DNA of 64,000 nucleotides from Pleurodeles waltl (GCF_031143425.1 NC_090444.1:1317515324-1317579323); one strand, 5' to 3'; numbered from the stretch's first letter, positions 44,094 to 57,732 are shown. Numbers and translations are program-made. Notes: a model not told the origin generated them from the letters alone.

Positions 44094-46524
44094 TTATTTC
44101 TGGCCCTTCCCCACCTTGGATGGTGGCGCAGCTGTCTTGCCACTATCCCCTTTCATTTTACCTGAAGCCTCGGTGGCAGGTGTTTTCTGCTTCTCCCTCT
44201 GGGATGTGGGCAACTTTTTAACTTTTGCAGGTGGCGGAATGTCCTTGCCCTCTCTCTGTGGCACACTGGCAGTCCTGTTGGTTGGCGCACTCCAATAGCC
44301 CGTAGTTGCTGGCACCACTGTGCCTGGTGATGTGGTGGCTGAGGTGCTGGCTTGGGACCTGGAAAGCCTGGTCCTAGTGGACAGACAGGGGGGAGGTGTA
44401 GGGAAGAGCTCAATATTGGCCAGGAAAAGTTTTTTAGACACACTGGGACGGGTAGATGGAGGGGGTTTGGGAGTGGAGGAAGAGGTAGTGGTTGTAGGAG
44501 ATGTACGTTTGCTGAATTTGGGTGAAGGTGCATGGGTTGGAGGCTGTTGTGAGGTGGATGGCTGTTAAGTGGGTGTGTGCCTGCGTTTGTGTACTTTGGG
44601 AGGAGGGCTCACAGACACACTGGGAGAGGACACAGGGGATGTGTGAATGGTAGTGGGGGTGGTGAGTGCACATGAGCGGTGTGTGATGATGGGCGTGCTG
44701 GTGATGGAGGTAGTGGCTGAAGATGTAGTGCATGCAAGTGTGAGTGGAGACGAGACAGGGAGGGAGGAGGAGGACGTGGAGGAGGGGGACACAGTGTAGG
44801 CAGTGGATGTTGGTATGTCTGCATGGGTATGATGCTTGTGTGAGTGCCTGTGGGATGTGTGGTACTTATGTTTGCCTGAGCCACCCTTGTATGTTGAGGT
44901 GTGTGCATGCTGGTCTGATGGTGTGCTTGGGATAGGCTGAGGTACAGGGGATTGGGTCTGGGTGGAGGAAGGTGGAGGGGGGAGCCTGGATACGGGGATA
45001 ATGGCTGCAATCAGTGTGAGGCCAGAGCCTGAAATGCTCTCTGTTGGGCTGCCTGGCCAGAATGAATGCCATCCAGGTATGCATTTGTTTGTTGCCAATG
45101 CCTCTCGACACCCTGGATGGCATTCACAATGGTAGATTGCCCAACAGTGAGAGATCTCAGGAGGTCAATAGCCTCCTCACTGAGGGCTGCAGGGCTGACT
45201 GGGTCAGGGCCTGAGGTGCCTGGGGCGAAGGAGATGCCCACCCTCCAGGGTGAGAGGCCACGGGACACACACTGAGGGGCTGCTGGGATGGTGGTGCTGG
45301 TAGGGGGGGGTAACGGCTGTACCTGTTGATGCGGGGGGCACAGAGGGGCCCACCACCGCAAGGGAGCTCCCATCAGAGGAGGAGTCGCTGTCGCTGTCGC
45401 TGCTGTCACCTCCTGTCCCCGCTGTGGAGCTCCCCTCTCCCTCCGTCCCACTGGTGGCTTCAGACTCCGTTGTCTCACCCTCCAGGGCCAAGTGGGATGT
45501 TGTTCCCTCCCGCTACAGTGCCACTGCTCCTCCGCCTGATGATGCTATTGCACACAAGAACAGGGAGACCACAAAAAGGGGGGAGGAAAGATAGAAGAAA
45601 GACATGTTCAGTGCATGCTAGACCACTACCGTTGGCGGACACTACAGACACAGCAGCCCTCTGCACTACGCCATGCACTTATAGTTCCTAGATAATTCAC
45701 AGGGCCATGGGGTACAAGGCCTATGCCCGATTGCTGCACACATGGAAGTCACAGGACCCTGACTTGGTGTGGATGGCTCTTACCACTGGTGGGGTTGGGG
45801 TGCCACATAGCCTGCCTCACAAAGGGACCTTGCCTACAAAGCTTGCCCTGGCCTAGGGTAACTCACTGCCCACCTCCCCCACCTAGACACCTCGTAATGT
45901 GTGTAGAGTCAGATGGATGTGACTGTACTCACCCCCTTGTGCCTGCTGTGATGCCCTCAAGCGTCCATCCAACTCCAGATACGCCACCGCCAGAATCCGG
46001 AACATCAGGGGGGTCATGGTACGAAGGGCACCCCTTCCACGTTCGGAGGCCATCCCCAGCTGGGCCTCCACCGTCTTCTTGTTACAGCTGCGAATGCCCT
46101 CCCATCTTTTCCGGCAGTGGGTGCTCCGTCTGTGGTGGACCCCCAGGGTCCGGACGTCCTTGGTGATGGCACGCCAAATATCCTTCTTCTGGTGGGTGCT
46201 GACCTACAGGAATAGTACAGGGGAAAAGGAAAAACTTTAACCTTCCGGATCGTCACAGTCATTGGCCCACGTTCCCACCATTGCCCTGACGCACAGACAC
46301 TCACCGTCCGCTCATGCAGGGCTCAGGGCTCAGTCCCCACCCCCATGTCTCTTCCATTCACATCACTCCAAACAGGCATTGCCGATACAGCATGCTCACA
46401 GTGTACTCACCTGTTTGTCTGGAGGACCGTAGAGTAGCATGTACTGGGGGAGGACCCCATCCACTAACTTTTCCAACTCCTCCAAAGTGAATGCAGGGGC
46501 CCTTTCCCCAGACACATGAGCTAT
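44094..46524 (-). pseudogene. H3 MYB-A, broken
   Basis: Exon 1 46411-46524 (114 bp, as in H2), with the start ATG changed to ATA. Exon 2 45933-46203 (271 bp, as in H2) with WRAITKDVRTLG and RKRWEGIR. Exon 3 starts at 45535 after CATCAG. It is split over frames by indels near 45310 and 45030, and a stop interrupts it near 44565. Conserved pieces are recognisable to the Lys-rich end (KVKKLPTSQREKQKTP) near 44094. Confidence 0.75.
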
Positions 46525-46969
46525 TGTCGCTTCCAGACTGAGGTCACAGCAGCACTTGCAGTGTAGGTCCTCTCCTGTTGAAGGTCAGGTATCAAGTGAG
46601 TGTAAAGATAGAAAATGGCGGTCACGTCCGCGGTGGTGCGTACCGTCACCGCCGGCGTACATCGCCATTGGCTCCTGGGACCCATAGGGTCCAATGTTAA
46701 CCAATGCAGGATTGTGCTGCGGTCTTCGACCGCCTACCGCGACGTTGTAGAACACCAGCGCAGTTACCTCATATCCCCTTGTCCCACCTTACAGGTCAGG
46801 CAACCGCCATTTCAGGGGGCCACATGGCATTAATAATAACTGCGTCACACCTATCTAGGCCTTGCATACACACAGTAACGGGCCCATTGTGGATTAACAA
46901 ATGTGTGCAAATGACATTTTGTAATACCTCAGTATTGGCTGACTCTCTGATCGCTGTTCTCCTCCATAG

Positions 46970-48036
46970 GGCACATCCGCTGGGGCTGGTGATGAGATGG
47001 CGGCATCCTCTGGTGTACAGACCTCTGGTGGACCTGTCGACAATGGAAGAGAGACACGTAATAGTCACCTACAGACTTGATTGTGCAACAATCCATGAAC
47101 TGTGTGCCCAGTTGGAGCCAGACCTGATGTCAGCAATCCGCCATCCCACAGGGATACCCCCTCTAGTGCAGGTCCTGTCAGTACTCCATATCCTGGCAAG
47201 TGGGTCTTTTCAAACTACAGTGGCCATTGTATCAGGGATGTCCCAGCCAATGTTCTCAAACGTGTTGTCCAGAGTGTTGTCTGCCCTGCTGAAACACATG
47301 CGCAGCTACATCGTTTTCCCTCAGGTGGAGGATTTGCCTACAGTGAAAGGTGACTTCTATGCCCTGGGACATATCCCCAACATCACAGGTGCCATTGATG
47401 GAACACGTGTGGCCTTGGTACCCCCCGCATGAGTGAACAGGTGTACAGAAACCGGAAGAGCTACCATTCGATGAATATGCAGATGGTGTTTTTGGCAGAC
47501 CAGTACGTCTCCCATGTGAATGCCAAGTTTCCTGGCTCAGTGCATGACGCTTACATTCTGAGGAATAGCAGCATCCCTTATGTGATGGGGTAACTCCAGA
47601 GGCACCGTGTGTGGCTAATAGGTGAGGACAAGAACCCTATGCTCTGTGAATAGTTGTCTGGGTCTGGGGTTGTCCCTATGGGTTAGTGTGTGTCTAACAG
47701 TTGTCCCTCGACATTTGTAGGTGACTCTGGGTACCCCAACCTGTCATGGCTACTGACCCCAGTGAGAAATCCCAGGAGAAGGGCAGAGGAACGCTACAAT
47801 GAGGCACATGGGCGAACTAGGAGGGTGATCGAACGGACCTTTGGCCCTGCCAGATCAAAGTGGCCTGCTGTATGCTGCACAACCTGGCTTTGCGACAACA
47901 GGTGCCTTTTCTGCAGGACGATGGTCCAGATGGAGGTCTTGTTGCAGCTGTGGAGCCTGTGGACAGTGAAGAAGAGGAGGCAGAAGAAGAGGATATCGAC
48001 AACACAAACAACGTTATCTAGCAATACTTCCAGTGA
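46970..48036 (+). pseudogene. H3 DDE transposase, broken
   Basis: Exon 2 46970-47621 after acceptor CCTCCATAG: GAIDGTRV carries the first Asp, and a frameshift at 47425-47435 brings a stop. A TAA at 47590-47592 lies in the restored frame. Intron 47622-47720 (99 bp). Exon 3 47721-48036: GDSGYP with the second Asp and IERTFG with the Glu are present, but about 77 bp after ERTFG are deleted relative to H2. A TAG precedes the final QYFQ. Confidence 0.8.
47622..47720 (+). other. 99-bp transposase intron in H3
   Basis: GTGAGG to ATTTGTAG, the same site and length as in H1. Absent from H2. Confidence 0.75.
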
Positions 48037-48451
48037 GACACAAGTAAGAAGATATCACTGCCTCACGCATCTCATACAATTGTTTGACCTATCATAAGTC
48101 TGTCATTTTCACTCAGTGTATGGACCCTGACTTGTCACTTTGCCTTTGCATTTAACAGATGTGGGTCCCACTGTGTGACCTCTGCTATATTACCTCATGG
48201 ACTAGAGCTGTGTTACATCAGTATGTTGACAATAAATGTGACATTGCTATATTCCATAGTTATTGCAAACACACTTTTGTGAAAGCACAGACTGACTCCA
48301 GATTGTTTTATGATTCAAGGGTGTTTATTTCTGTGCAAATAAGTGGAGGGGGTTGTAAAATGGTCAGGGGTGATGGTGGAGGAATGTCCATGGCAGAGTC
48401 CAGTCTATTTGTTTCACAGGTGCATTGTCCAAAGGAGCATAGGAAGTGGAG

Positions 48452-50032
48452 CTAGGGCAGTTTAAGGATGGACAGGGTGACAAAGTGGGATAGAAGGATG
48501 ACATTCAGGGGGGGTCTCATTTCCTGGCGAGGGGCCTTGGCATAGTTCTCTGTCTTGTTCCTGGATCTCATGGACTGTTTGTGTGGTGGTTCTCCATCTG
48601 CAGGGGGTGGGGTGCTGGTGTTGTGGTCCTGTGGTGGTGCCTCCTGTCCACTAGCGCCGGCGGAGGTGGAGGGCTGTTCATCATCCAGGCTAGTGTCAGG
48701 GGCCCCTTGTTGTGCCACAGTGTCCCTCCTGGTGTTGACAAGGTCCTTCAGCACCATTACAATGGTGACCAGGGTGGTGTTGATGGACTTGAGTTCCTCC
48801 CTTTATCCCCAGATAGTGTTCCTCCTACAGCCGCTGGGTCTCCTGAAAGTTGGCCAGTACTGTTGCCATTGTCTCCTGGGAATGATGGTATGCTCCCATG
48901 ATGTTGGAGAGGGCCTCGTGGAGAGTGGGTTCCCTGGGCCTGTCCTCCCCCTGTCGCACAGCCGTCCTCCCAGTTCCCCTGTTTTCCTGTGCCTCTCTCC
49001 CCTGAACCATGTGCCCACTGCCCCCAGGTCCCTGATTTTCTTGGGGTGGTGGGTTTGCCTGGGTTCCCTGTAGTGGTGGACACATGCTGCTTGACGTGTC
49101 CTGGGGACAGAGGGATGGGCCCGCTGGGTGGGTGCTGTGGTGGTGTTTCCTGAGGGAGGAGGCTCTGTGGTGGCATGTGCCAGTGTCAGGGGAACCGACT
49201 GTCCTGAGGTCCCAGATGGGCCGGGCTGGTCATCTTGATCCAGTTGGACAGAGCTGTTGTCATCACTGTGGGCCGCTTCTGTGGGGGGACTGGACATGTC
49301 TGGAACCTCCTGTCCGGTGACGTTGGGTAGATGTCCTGCAGGGGTGTAAAGGCATGATTATTGCATCTGTGTGTGCCATTGTGTGCAATGGGTGAGTGAC
49401 CCTGTACTCCAGTGCTTACATTCTTGTCTAGGACCTTGTGTGATAATTGGTTTGGGGTCTGTGTGGGTATCTGTTGTTGACATGCTTTGGTGATGGGAGT
49501 CCATGCTTTGGTGTTGCATGCAGGGCTTGGTGGTGGGATGGGTGGGTTGTGATAGTGGGACATTTGTGAGGTGTTGGAGTGACGGGGTGAGGGTGTGGGT
49601 ATGTGATAGCATGCAGGTAGAGTGGGGGATGTAATAGTTGAGAGTTGACTTACCAGAGTCCATTCCTCCTGTTACTCCTGCGAGGCCCTCAGGACGCAGT
49701 ATAGCCAAGACTTGCTCCTCCCATGTTGTTAGTTGTGGGGGAGGAGGTGGGGTTCCACCGCCAGTCCTCTGTACTGCAATCTGGTGTCTTGAGACCATGG
49801 AACGCACCTTCCCCCGTAGGTCGTTCCACCTCTTCCTGATGTCATCCTGTGTTCTTGGATGCTGTCCCACTGCGTTGACTCTGTCGACGACTCTGCACCA
49901 TAGCTCCATCTTCCTAGCAATGGAGGTGTGCTGCACCTGTGAGACGAATAGCTGTGGCTCTACCCGGACGATTTCCTCAACCATGACCCTGAGCCCCTCC
50001 TCAGAGAACCTGGGGTGTCGTTGAGGTGCCAC
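48452..50032 (-). pseudogene. H3 MYB-C, frameshifted
   Basis: Exon 1 49654-50032 is 379 bp, exactly as in H2, and open: MAPQRHPRFSEEGLRVMVEE through RKRWNDLRGKVRSM. Donor GTAAGT. Exon 2 starts at 49336 after CCCCTGCAG with DMSSPPTEAAHSDD and DQPGPSGTSGQSV; at least two indels follow (between 49110 and 49060, and near 48800). The coil (YHHSQETMATVLANFQETQ) and basic tail (SMRSRNKTE) remain visible. Confidence 0.7.
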
Positions 50033-50627
50033 GTGTGGGTGATGTGGGAGGTGGTGTCAGTTGTGATGTGTGAGGGGATGTGTTTGTGTGTGTTGTCTGA
50101 TGTGCGTGGATGGTGTGTGAGTGATGGTGTTGTGTGCCTGTGGATGCTAGTGTTGTTCCTGGTGGTGTCTCTCTCTGGCCTTCTTTCTCAATTTTGGTAG
50201 TAAGGATTTGTGGGTGATGTGGGTGTGTGTTTTATATTGGATTGGGTGTGTGGGAGTGGTGTGTGTATGTGTATCAGGTGTGTGTATTTCGATTTGTCCA
50301 ATGTGGTTGTGTTTTGTAAATGTGTGTGTATTTTGAGCGCAGCGGTGTGTACCGCCAATGGAATACTGCGGTTTAAAGACCGCCGTGTGGATTCGTAGGT
50401 CGTGATAGTGTGGGCGGATACCTGTTGGCGTGATGGTGGAGGTTTTGTTATCGCCAGTTTATCACTGACCTTTGGTGTGGCGGACTTGTGTGGTGTCTGG
50501 ATTTTGGAGGATTCCGAGCTGTGGGTCGTAATAGCTGTAGAGGAATTCCGCCGCTGCAGCGGTGTGTTGGCAGTCTTCTGCACGGTGGTACACGGGATTT
50601 ACCGCCAATGTTGTAATGAGGGCCTTA

Positions 50628-52170
50628 GTGTGACCAGAATTTTAAAGCATGGAATTACAGCGCTCATCAGAATCGAATTACAGAAACGGCACTAATAAGG
50701 TAAATAAAATGCATTTTTAAAAGCAGTATTGTCTGTTAAGTAAGTTGCTTTCTTATAACAGCTGCTAACTATCCATGCTTTGGACAATATAAAAATGCAC
50801 TTCACACCGTTTTCAGTCGAGCCTCTCTAAAAACCCTGAGCTAAATTTCCCGAAATATGCCGGGACAGCTAGTGAAAAACCAGAACTTCCCGTAAAATTC
50901 GGGACATCTGGTCACCCTAAGTAAATCTGGGCCACAGTCTGCTAAAATACATTTATCTTAAACAACCACCATATCGGAGTAGAGCTACCCACTTTAAATT
51001 TACTGGCGAGAATGGCATTTTTGGAAAGAAGTGATCAATATCTCACATTTTATTAGAGGGGGTGGGGAGGCTAGGGGAGTGGCGGGAGCGGCGAGACTGT
51101 AGATGTTCCATCGACGCCGAGGCGACACAGATCATTAGCGGGACCGGTTCCGGTGTAGTTGTCCCTCTTCTGAGTAAATGGCGTGTAGATCTGGTCACTG
51201 GAATTATGCATTGCCAAAAACAGTCTGTAATCTGTGAAAGCAGAGAGTACGCAATTTGTGCCTGCCTGAGTTGGAATGTGTTAGCATGTTCATGACTGGC
51301 GTTGGCATTGCTTGTTTTTGTGCTGTGGTGCCCAAGCCAGGACGATTTTTGGTAATGGTCCGACCCTGGCACCAGTGCAATGTACGCTTCCTTCCCACCC
51401 ACAGACTGGATTCAATCCGACAGAGCAGTGCTGTGATGCTGTCGGTCTATCCACCTGTTCTTCTTGTGGCTCCATGTCCTTTCTTTCCTGTATAACGTGA
51501 TATTTAAGCATAACATTTCAAAATCTATGAACGGAAAATTGAAAATCGAGCACACAAGTTTTATTAATGCTCATTGCATTGTACTCCAGTCTTTTTTTCT
51601 TGCTCAGTTTGACAATTGATTTGGTGCTTGAAAAGGGCTGTTGGTTGTGCACTTTTTATTGTGGGATATGTTCCCTTTTCGAACACACGGGGGCACCAGA
51701 GCTTTGCATTAGGCATCCCAGGTAGGTTTGTTCAGTTCTACAAATCAAGCAAAAATGTCGCTTTGCCGCAGCAGGGTTAACTGATAACACATGTCGATTC
51801 GGATCCTTTGTCGCGATCTGTCTTTGAAAAGTAGAAGACAATTTAGCCTTTGTGAAAACCTTTGGGAAATAAAATATCAAATCCTTTAACTTGATTTGAA
51901 TCAATGCAGTAGCCGAAGAGCTTACGAAATGCAGCATCTTCGCGCTTTCGACACAAGGTTAAACCACACAATTTCAGCAAAAACTCGGCCGAATCACAAA
52001 AAATGTAAGTCCGTGATTTAGTGTCGACGTTTTTTGTTTGGTTCTAACTAGGTTACACGAATACAATAAAGAACAACAACGTCATGAGAGGATGGAGAAG
52101 GAACGGAGGACGGCTCTGAGGGCATACTATGACAGAAGGCCAGAACAGACAGCTAGCTACCAGATCTAAC
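50628..52170. other. Unassigned sequence
   Basis: No supported gene. Around 50860-50930 the wording gggacatctggtcaccct resembles the end of an old interspersed repeat, but I cannot name it. Open frames at 51043-51500 lack any recognisable domain. Confidence 0.4.
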
Positions 52171-52173
52171 TTA

Positions 52174-53639
52174 GGGGCAGATCTATGGAAAGTGGCCTGA
52201 GTGCATCGCCACTTTCTCTGAACCCCTTAGCAACCCCCTACTGCCACCATGTGTACGCCGTATTTAAAATACGGCGTTCCATGCCGCAGGGTAGGGGGCA
52301 AATGCGTAATTTTTCATGAAGCTGTTGATGTACTCTGCAGGACTAGTGCCAAAATATTAGCTCTACTCCTGCAGAGTACATAGGACCCCATTCTAAAGAA
52401 TGGAAGGCCCCTTTTAATGCCTGCTCTTGAGCAGGCGTTTAAAGGGGCATATTTACACTTTTTGGTGCAAAACAGCACTTATGCAGTTTTGCAGCAAAAT
52501 GTGTAGCACCTGCTTATGCCATTCCTGAGCACTGGCCAGACACCATACATATGGAATGGCGCAAGCCGGTGCAAAGGGTGGGCTAGTGTAAAAAAAATGA
52601 CGTTAGCCGGGTGGGGCTGGCAGTATGGGAGAAGGGGGTTTTGCACCAAAAAATGACGTTGGGCTAGTTAGAGTAAAAAAAGATGACTCTAACCAGCTTA
52701 GCGTCATTTTCTGACGCAAAACCGTCCATACCACATGATTCCTGTCTTAGAAAAGACAGGAGTCATTCCCACCACCCCAAAGGCCAGCACAGGGGACCAG
52801 TGTCCCTTGGGCATGGCCAATGCACCCTGTGCCATTCAGTGGGCCCCAAGTTGGGCCCCAGATGACACTTTAATAAAAATAAAAAAAAGACTTACCTATA
52901 CTTACCCTACTTACCTGGGATGGGGCCCTCCATCCTCCGGTGTCCCTGTAGTGTGGGTGGGGGTGTTCCTGGGGCTTGAGGAGGGCACACATGGACCCAT
53001 TCCATGTTGTTTTACCATGGAAATGGGTCCACAGGTCCCTTAACGCCTGGTCTGACCCAGGTGTTAAATAATGGTGCAAAGCAAGCTTTGCACCATTATT
53101 TAGCCCCTCCTCCTACCTATGTGTCATTTTAGCACGGGGGGATAAATATGGGGCTATGGGATTAGCACAATTTTTTAGATGGGAAAGCCTGCCTACCTTG
53201 CATCTCATTGACGCAAGGTAGGTTCACACATCTAAAAAATGGTGCAAACTCCAATATTTTGACATTAGACTGGTCTAACATCAAAATATAAGTATGGAGT
53301 TAGTTTTGCACTGAATTTGCGTGAAAGAAAAAGATGCAAATTCGTGCCAAATGGCGTATAAATATGCCAAAAAGTGCGATAAAAAATGGTGTAAGGAATT
53401 CTCACAGATTTCCTTACGCAATTTGTCCAGCTCCCCTAACGGGGGAACGCCCCCTTTGCATACATTATGACTGGAGCAGGCATAATGTAGCGTAAAGGTT
53501 TATAGGGTGGTGCAATGCATGCCTTCCACCACCCTGTAAATAAGGCACAGGGATTTTGGCCTTGTTGGGCCACATTAACGTAAAAAACAATGACTTTAAT
53601 GTGGTGCAAAGTGGCGCTAGGGGCCTATAAATATGTCCC
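52174..53639. mobile_element. Hairpin-string element with TTA target duplication
   Basis: 1,466 bp, flanked by TTA (52171-52173 and 53640-53642). Ends are weakly inverted (ggggcagatctatgg; reverse of right end gggacatatttatagg). There is no coding sequence. Nearly the whole length folds into local hairpins: 52255-52277 (acgccgtattt arms, perfect), 52330-52379 (13-bp arms, perfect), 52385-52401, 52411-52450, 52506-52575 (20-bp arms), 52641-52724 (36-bp imperfect arms), 52740-52766, 52990-53032, 53043-53068, 53062-53103, 53171-53241, 53251-53290, 53500-53534 and 53571-53603. Probably a non-autonomous DNA transposon; the class is uncertain. Confidence 0.6.
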
Positions 53640-53642
53640 TTA

Positions 53643-54490
53643 CTGTTTTGCTGACTTGTCTGTAAGTATAAAAAAACACAAAAAAACTGCAACCAAGGGA
53701 AAAAGCAAACAGGGCATCTTCAGTATCTGGCACCATCTACTCTTCGGACTTTGAATAGCTGTCTTAGCGAGCTTACCCAACAACCCACATTTCACAATGA
53801 ACCATGAAATATGGGAAATATTTTACAGTTCTCTGTGAAATACAAATGTCATTTTCACAATGGCAGCCACACAAACCTGCAGAACTCTATCATTGTCTGG
53901 GCTACTAAGATTATGTGTTACATCGAATGGGGTTAAGCCTGCATTACCCTCTACCCTCTACTGCCTAATCTATTTCGTAAACAAAGAAACAAAAAAGGGT
54001 TCTAGCAGGATACATTCAACAGTGTCATTAACATGCAATAACTTCTTAATAGTTATTGGAATCACCAAAATAAAATGAAAAAGCAAATGTCCCATTCTAT
54101 ACTGACAATTGCTTTTAATATCAACCAGGACATTCATTATAACGCAAAGTGAGTTCAATCACATAAATTTACCGATACATACATTAAACAATTTGTATAT
54201 GGAAAGTAATCCCAAAAGATTTGGTTTGTTCAGTAACACCATACATATTACTCTAATAAACATAAACATATATTTTCTTTTACTGACCTGCTCCTCACGT
54301 GGCAGAGAAAACCAGCGGTCATGACATTTTTAATATTACCCTTATCATTTACTACACTTTACTTGAATTCACTGTAGAAGGTGTGCTTGACTCACTCACC
54401 CTTTTCCATTATGTTTCTACCAACATATGGATTGTTTCATTTTTTGTAAGGTGTCTTTTCATGGTTTTATGTTTTTATAAGTTATGGTAC
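53643..54490. other. Unassigned AT-rich sequence
   Basis: No supported gene, no clear repeat structure. Confidence 0.4.
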
Positions 54491-54536
54491 TGTAGTGTAG
54501 CCATTTTTATGTAGCCTTTGCGCACTTGCTTCAGGC

Positions 54537-54650
54537 GTTAGGCCTTTGTGCGGTTTGCCCTAGATGCATTTTATTCCTTTGCTCGCAGCATCGGGCCTCT
54601 GTGCACTTTGCTCTAGATGCATTTTATTCAGCTTCGTACTGTTGTTTTCT
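54537..54650. repeat. Two-copy tandem duplication, ~58-bp unit
   Basis: The two copies share agatgcattttattc and ggcctttgtgc/ggcctctgtgc. Possibly part of an old LTR, as tgtagtgtagcc at 54491 looks like an LTR start, but I find no matching end or target duplication. Confidence 0.45.
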
Positions 54651-55616
54651 AATAACCAGTTCTACGGTCTTGTTTTATTCTTTATATCACACTGTTTAGC
54701 CTACTTTAGCATCAGAGTTTTCAATAACACATTCTTGCTCACTCTGTGCTTCAGTCAAGGATACAGTCTGGTACATTGCCGATAGACGTGGTAGGAGTTT
54801 AGTCTTTGGGTTGTAGACGATACACATTTTTGCGTAGGGACGTTTTGTTACCGCATCAACATGTTAGTTATAAAAACACTTCCTTGTCCTAAGAGAGGCA
54901 AGAGGGAGATTCTGACCAGGGAACCACAACTATACACTGACTGCCCTGTTGGCGATGCTTATCTAGATCACAGGCTTTGCTCAGGTATGAGGGTTGATGT
55001 CTTCCCTGGGAATCTGAAAGGCAAACTTAACGCTTAATATGCTGTACTCAAAATAGAACAAAATTAGAGAGAACGTAGTTTGTTAACACTATGATAGCGT
55101 TATTCCTATGTTTCACTCTCTTGGTTACTATTTTAATCCTACTGTGTTGTATGGTTCTGGTTATTGCGGCTCACGCCTTATTATCTAGAATGCAGTCATT
55201 TATTAAATCAATCTATAAAACTTAAACTGTTTCTTTCATTTGTATATGAGATCATACTGTAAATGAGAGAGTTTGTTGGGACCTGAGTGACCACGACTTC
55301 CCTGAGAAGTTCTAAGATGTCATGCGCTCGGCTGCCAAATCATCCCTTCCCCTTGGGAGAGATGAGGCACTGCTACTTAGCCGGAGCAAAACCGGATTGA
55401 AGGTGACAGGGGTCCTTCTTAGTGGGTCAGACTTAGTCCCCCACACCAGGAACGACTCTGACACTGAGAAATCCAGTAGTCTCATTTAGGATAATGAGAG
55501 CCAACACAAAGTACATGCCCTTGCCGCCGTCCTGAAGAGGCCAGAACTAGAAGGCCGAAACACTTCAACTCTATAGTTCATGCCAGGCGGGTACCTTACA
55601 AAGACCTTTTGAATCT
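54651..55616. other. Unassigned sequence
   Basis: No supported gene. Mixed composition; may contain old LTR material continuing from about 54491. Confidence 0.35.
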
Positions 55617-57538
55617 TCATGGCGTACTATTTGACCACATGCCCACACTCAAGTTGTGGAGAAACATTTTGGCGCTATCTTCTCTAAGAAGCAGGCAAGT
55701 GATTTGGACTTCTTGTCTAAGGTGCTCTACTGGGAGACAGGAATCATTTTTTTGAAACAATTGGTTACCACATCCTGTTTCAACAATCTGCATTTTAGGC
55801 AAGGGCAGTATCTTGAAAAAGAAAACAATATAAAATAAAATCTCGTTGTTTGCAGCCCACTCCTCTAGTCTATCCAAAATGATACGACCTACTACTTTCA
55901 CCAAGGAGTCAAGACGGGAAATTTGGCGGTAGCAAGCCGGTGAGGATCTGACCCCCTTCTAGGAAATTGGGACAATAAGTGACACTGATTATGTGCTCAG
56001 CTAACAGTGGCACAAGATGGTCCCAACACCTGGGTTAATAAGGGCCCCAGAGAGGGATGTTGCGCTTGAAAAGGTCAACAGGAAGCTGTTAGGGCCTGGC
56101 GCTGTCCCGCCTTTGCTAGCCAATAGGGCTTTATTCACCTCCTCCAAGGAAAATGTAAGATCAGGGGTTCTGCTATGAGGATCCGCAATAGCAGCAAATG
56201 CAGCACGGGGGTGCTTTCTTTCCATGCTTCTTGTTGGGATTTAAATAGATTTTTCTAAAATTAGTCACCCACTCTGCTTCCGTGATAGCAACTTCCAATC
56301 CGGGTGCAGATCCTTCTCTCAAATAGGGGCTTATAATTGTGTGCCAAAAAGCTGTGTCATCTTTATCAAGGCTCGCATCATGTAGCGACTCCCATGCTTC
56401 ATCCTTTAGGGCTTTTTCATTCCCTTTAAGTCAAATCTATACTCACATCTCCTAGCCTGCACCGCATGTGCACATCTAGGGGATTTGTCTGCGGCTTCCC
56501 TAAGAAGATTGTGAGCCTGTCATTAGGGTTAGCAGTTTCATCTGGGCATTTTTCAAAAGCCCTTGTGTGTGTGGAAACCAGCCTTTTCATAAGAACATTG
56601 GAATTAATCTGCGACCAACAGAGAGTGAGGCCATTGCGATTACCAATCTCTATATTATCAGTAATGCATGAGTTGACAGGTTTGGCTAACATGGTCAAGT
56701 GATTAAGCTTAAGAGCTATGCTTTGTGGGTAATGGTCACTCAAAGGTGTGTAGCAAAGTTAGACATCAATGAGGAATACCTGTATGAGGATCGTATGAAA
56801 TCAATAGCAATATTTTCCCTCTATCATTAGAAGTGCACTTATAAGCAACACTGGGTGCCCAAATTTCATTGCAAAAAGCAAGATCATGTTTAAATAACGT
56901 TTCATTTATTGTATCACCACGGTCACTGTAAATGAAGTGGGTAAGGGCGCAATCATGAATGTCCATCAATCCGCAGACCATATTCGAGGTTGAGAGACGC
57001 AGATATATGTTAAAATCATCACTCCAAAGTATGAGGAACTCCTTTGTTCCTCTTTTACAGGAAGTCTCAAAGTCATGATCAAACTGCAAAGTTCACTTGG
57101 CAAGGCATTGCTGTAAAAATTAACCATCACATCGTTCAAACGGGGTGAAAGTTCAACATTAACTAAATGAAAGAATTGAGTGGTTGACATAATGGATACC
57201 TTACAAAAGAGAAATTAATTGGAGATGTAGACATCTAAACCACCCTTAGCTTTTCCAGATTTTGTTGGTTCCGCTGATACATGAAAGGTTTTATAATCAT
57301 TATTAATATTTATAGGTACAATGGACCACATCTCCTGCAAGTATTGTATCTGAAATTTGGTCAGAAAATCCTCCCATTTGGTAATGCTGCCCTTCCCCCA
57401 TAATCCTGCCACGTCCAAAAATAAAATATTACAGAATGATGAGTGAATGCTGTCCTCAGAGCATAAAATAAAAGATGCTGAATCAGCCATGTTGTTTAAA
57501 GGTGTATGAAGAGAGGGACTGGACCTACCAAAGGACAC
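55617..57538 (-). pseudogene. Degenerate non-LTR retrotransposon (LINE) ORF2 fragment
   Basis: On the minus strand, in order: start of an apurinic endonuclease domain (DVAGLWGKGSITKWEDFL, then IQYLQEMW) at 57538-57215; a later endonuclease part with a DFN motif at 57089-56766; the entry to reverse transcriptase (FSLEEVNKALLASKGGTAPG) at 56225-56001; and a fragment (VVGRIILDRLEEWAANNEI) at 55904-55617. Frames differ between pieces and the catalytic FADD-type box is not found. The clade cannot be decided by eye. Confidence 0.6.
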
Positions 57539-57732
57539 TTCATACTTGTGGAGGTAAAAACTCTCAGATCATTATAGGACCATGGGTACTAGTTGTGACA
57601 GCCAGAGATGGTGCTACGTCAAGTAAATCCACACCTTCTAACGTGGCAAATCCATCAAAGCAGTTGTAAGTTGGGATAAGAAAATAGGGTGCAGTGGTAT
57701 AGCTGAGTGGTATAGACAATCTAATGGGCGAG

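Larger units (their letters stand above)
41722..50624 (+). mobile_element. PIF/Harbinger element H3, complete but decayed
   Basis: 8,903 bp, from ggccctcattacaaccctgg to its inverted form ending gttgtaatgagggcc, flanked by TTA (41719-41721 and 50625-50627). Same gene order as H2. MYB-A and the transposase contain stops, frameshifts and a deletion, and MYB-C is frameshifted. Confidence 0.9.

Noticed and set aside
54491..55600. Complete solo LTR starting tgtagtgtagcc
   Set aside because: I found no matching CA end and no target duplication.
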